Source: Bacteroidales bacterium (GTDB taxonomy: Bacteria; Bacteroidota; Bacteroidia; Bacteroidales; Tenuifilaceae). From it: a stretch of 64,000 nt of DNA. Of the stretch, positions 62,378 through 64,000 are shown piece by piece. The position numbers and the translations under genes are program-made. Location of the stretch: NCBI GenBank assembly GCA_020636845.1, contig JACJXD010000001.1:248001-312000 (forward strand), given 5' to 3'. The notes beneath the pieces are model-generated. The model saw only the letters and a program-made list of their open reading frames with translations. It had not been told where the DNA came from and searched no databases. Each line of letters starts with the position of its first letter. Positions within the stretch are counted from its first letter, which is position 1.

Positions 62378-64000
62378 ATGAAATTACGAATGAAATTACG
62401 AAGTAAATTGCTTCTTTCCGTTTTATTGGTTGCAACTGTAGTTTTCTTGGTAAGCATAAGTTATTTAACCACTAAGTTGGAAACTATTACACTTCGCAAT
62501 GCTTTTAAATATGTAGATGCAACAACTGCCGAATATTCTAATAAAATTAAAGCGGGGTTAGATAGCGAGATCGGAATGGCAAGATCCATGGCTCAAAGTT
62601 TTACAAATTTCGAGGATTTATCGAAGGATGAACTTCGCTCCAGCATAGTGAGAATGATAAAGGGCGTAACGCTGCAAAATCCCGATTTTTTATCAACATG
62701 GGTTAGTTGGCAATTAAAATATTACGATGAATCGTGGGACAAACCGTACGGACGTCAACGCTACACATACTATTGGGAAAACGGTAAAATGAGGTTTGTT
62801 GATGAAAAGTTAAACCTCGATGGAGAAAACCCAGCAAGCGTATATTATCAAATTAAACAGAATAAAAAGGAAGTTGCTGTCGATCCATACTGGTACTCAT
62901 ATACTGGCAGCGACAAAAGAATACTCGAAACCAGCCTTTGCGTTCCTTTAGTTAAAAACGATCAGTTTATTGCGCTATTCGGATTTGATGTAGAACTAGC
63001 ACGTTATCAGAATTTTATAAAAGATATAAAACCCTATACAGGTAGTTTTGCCATTTTGCTTTCTCAGGACGGAACTGTAGTCTCTCACACCGACTCAAGT
63101 TACATTGGAACCAAGATCGATAGCCTTTTTTCAAAAGAAACTGTTGGCGTAAGTATTATGGATACCATTGCAAAAGGCAAGGCATTTTCTTTTAATTTGC
63201 CAATCGAAGGAAAAGACTATTGGGCTTCGTTTTCGCCATTTCAAATTGGAACTTCCGATAATCATTGGTATTTAGCAATAATTTCACCAAAAGATGTTAT
63301 TATACAAGAAGCAAAAGATGTTGCGAAACGCTCGCGTGGAGTTATTATTGCCGGATTAGTAATTCTTGCCATAATTATTTGGTTAATATCCTTTAGCATT
63401 ACCCGTCCGCTTGTACGAGCTCGCAAAGTTCTGGGCGATTTGGCAAAAGGGAAAATTGACACTAAAAATAAAATTAACATTAAAACCGGTGATGAGGTTG
63501 AAGACATTGCAACATCAATAAACATTCTTATCGACAGTTTATCGAAAACAGCCAACTTTGCACGGGAAATCGGTGCAGGAAACTTAAACGTTCAGTATAA
63601 CAAACTAAGCGACAAAGATATTCTAGGAGAAGCATTGCTCGATATGCGTAAAAGTTTGGAGTACGCCAAAGAAATTGATGAAAACAGAAAGCAAGAAGAA
63701 GAAAAGAATAGATGGGCAAACGAAGGTATAGCTAAATTTGCCGAAATACTGCGCAATAACAACGAAAACTTACAGGATTTTACTTACGAAGTCATTCACA
63801 ACTTGGTTAAATACGTGGATTGCAATATGGGCGCAATATTCTTGGTAAACAACGATAACCCAAAAGACATTTTCTACGAAATGATGGCAAGTTATGCCTA
63901 CGAAAGAAGGAAATTTGAAGAAAAGCGAATTGATTACGGTGAAGGTTTAGTAGGACGTTGTGCTAAAGAATCCGAAACTATATACCTAACCGAAATTCCT
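62378..64000 (+). CDS. Membrane sensor with Cache, HAMP and GAF domains (3' end outside window)
   Basis: The first 541 residues of a receptor. A membrane helix at about 12-30 and a second at about 321-341 enclose an extracytoplasmic dCache-type sensor domain (about 31-315, with YYQIKQNKKEVAVDPYWYS and LLSQDGTVVSH). A HAMP domain (about 342-395, ITRPLVRARKVLGDLAKGKI) and a second HAMP-like helix pair (about 396-440) follow. A GAF domain begins about residue 445 (RWANEGIAKFAEILRNNNEN) and is still open at the window end. The output domain lies beyond. In Bacteroidota this layout usually ends in a histidine kinase or a SpoIIE-type phosphatase. Confidence 0.85.
   Translation, partial: MKLRMKLRSKLLLSVLLVATVVFLVSISYLTTKLETITLRNAFKYVDATTAEYSNKIKAGLDSEIGMARSMAQSFTNFEDLSKDELRSSIVRMIKGVTLQNPDFLSTWVSWQLKYYDESWDKPYGRQRYTYYWENGKMRFVDEKLNLDGENPASVYYQIKQNKKEVAVDPYWYSYTGSDKRILETSLCVPLVKNDQFIALFGFDVELARYQNFIKDIKPYTGSFAILLSQDGTVVSHTDSSYIGTKIDSLFSKETVGVSIMDTIAKGKAFSFNLPIEGKDYWASFSPFQIGTSDNHWYLAIISPKDVIIQEAKDVAKRSRGVIIAGLVILAIIIWLISFSITRPLVRARKVLGDLAKGKIDTKNKINIKTGDEVEDIATSINILIDSLSKTANFAREIGAGNLNVQYNKLSDKDILGEALLDMRKSLEYAKEIDENRKQEEEKNRWANEGIAKFAEILRNNNENLQDFTYEVIHNLVKYVDCNMGAIFLVNNDNPKDIFYEMMASYAYERRKFEEKRIDYGEGLVGRCAKESETIYLTEIP

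Overview
The window looks like a chromosomal segment from a member of the Bacteroidota, most likely an anaerobic or microaerotolerant Bacteroidales/Marinilabiliales-type bacterium. The basis is gene content: a complete Bat (Bacteroides aerotolerance) operon, a chlamydia/Bacteroidota-style seven-gene V-ATPase operon with DUF2764, DUF2027-Smr, DUF4301, DUF4295, DUF6340 and SiaC-like DUF1987 genes. Many genes are also preceded by the Bacteroidota -7 promoter element TAnnTTTG rather than a sigma70 box. The DNA is AT-rich, coding density is high, and I see no insertion sequence, prophage, integrase or CRISPR array.

Layout. 1-6980: the end of an ABC-2 permease, a secreted CotH-like protein of unknown role, a long TolA-like coiled-coil protein with three 84-residue repeats, and a molybdopterin oxidoreductase with a fused DmsB-DmsC partner. 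7182-8388: three tandem SiaC-like phosphoprotein genes. 8440-16591: phosphofructokinase, a GH13 lipoprotein, a flavodiiron protein, a cupin, two hotdog thioesterases, a DUF4301 protein with nucleotidyltransferase-like motifs, and truA. 16895-25718: the moxR-batABCDE operon with one unfamiliar secreted protein inserted. 25731-26368: a mosaic of palindromes and direct repeats without a gene. 26380-30308: an M28 peptidase, a UPF0316 membrane protein, a one-domain PAS protein and a PLP-dependent sulfur amino-acid enzyme.

30553-38122: the V-ATPase operon (E, DUF2764, A, B, D, I, K). Its K subunit carries every residue I know as a Na+ ligand in the Enterococcus hirae rotor, so a sodium pump or synthase is likely. 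38152-42741: YgiQ, QueA, DUF2027-Smr and RNase P RNA. 42742-45981: a very AT-rich stretch with operator-like palindromes, an XRE regulator, pyrD and an internally duplicated unknown protein. 46007-58718: a small acidic protein, a secreted thioredoxin-like protein, a TPR protein, gyrA, clpC, tpx, rimO, ftsY, a DUF4295 gene, rpmG, rpmB and cinA. 58911-64000: tRNA-Thr(CGT), an M48 peptidase, a DUF6340 lipoprotein, fabG, and a Cache-HAMP-GAF sensor cut off by the window end.

Functionally this is mostly housekeeping (translation, DNA supercoiling, proteolysis, lipid and nucleotide synthesis). It is combined with oxygen and oxidant defence (flavodiiron protein, Tpx, Bat operon, thioredoxin-like protein), envelope functions and an ion-translocating V-ATPase. 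The less ordinary parts are the SiaC trio, the Na+-type V-ATPase with DUF2764, the DUF4301 protein, the CotH-like secreted protein, the XRE operator cluster and the repeat mosaic.
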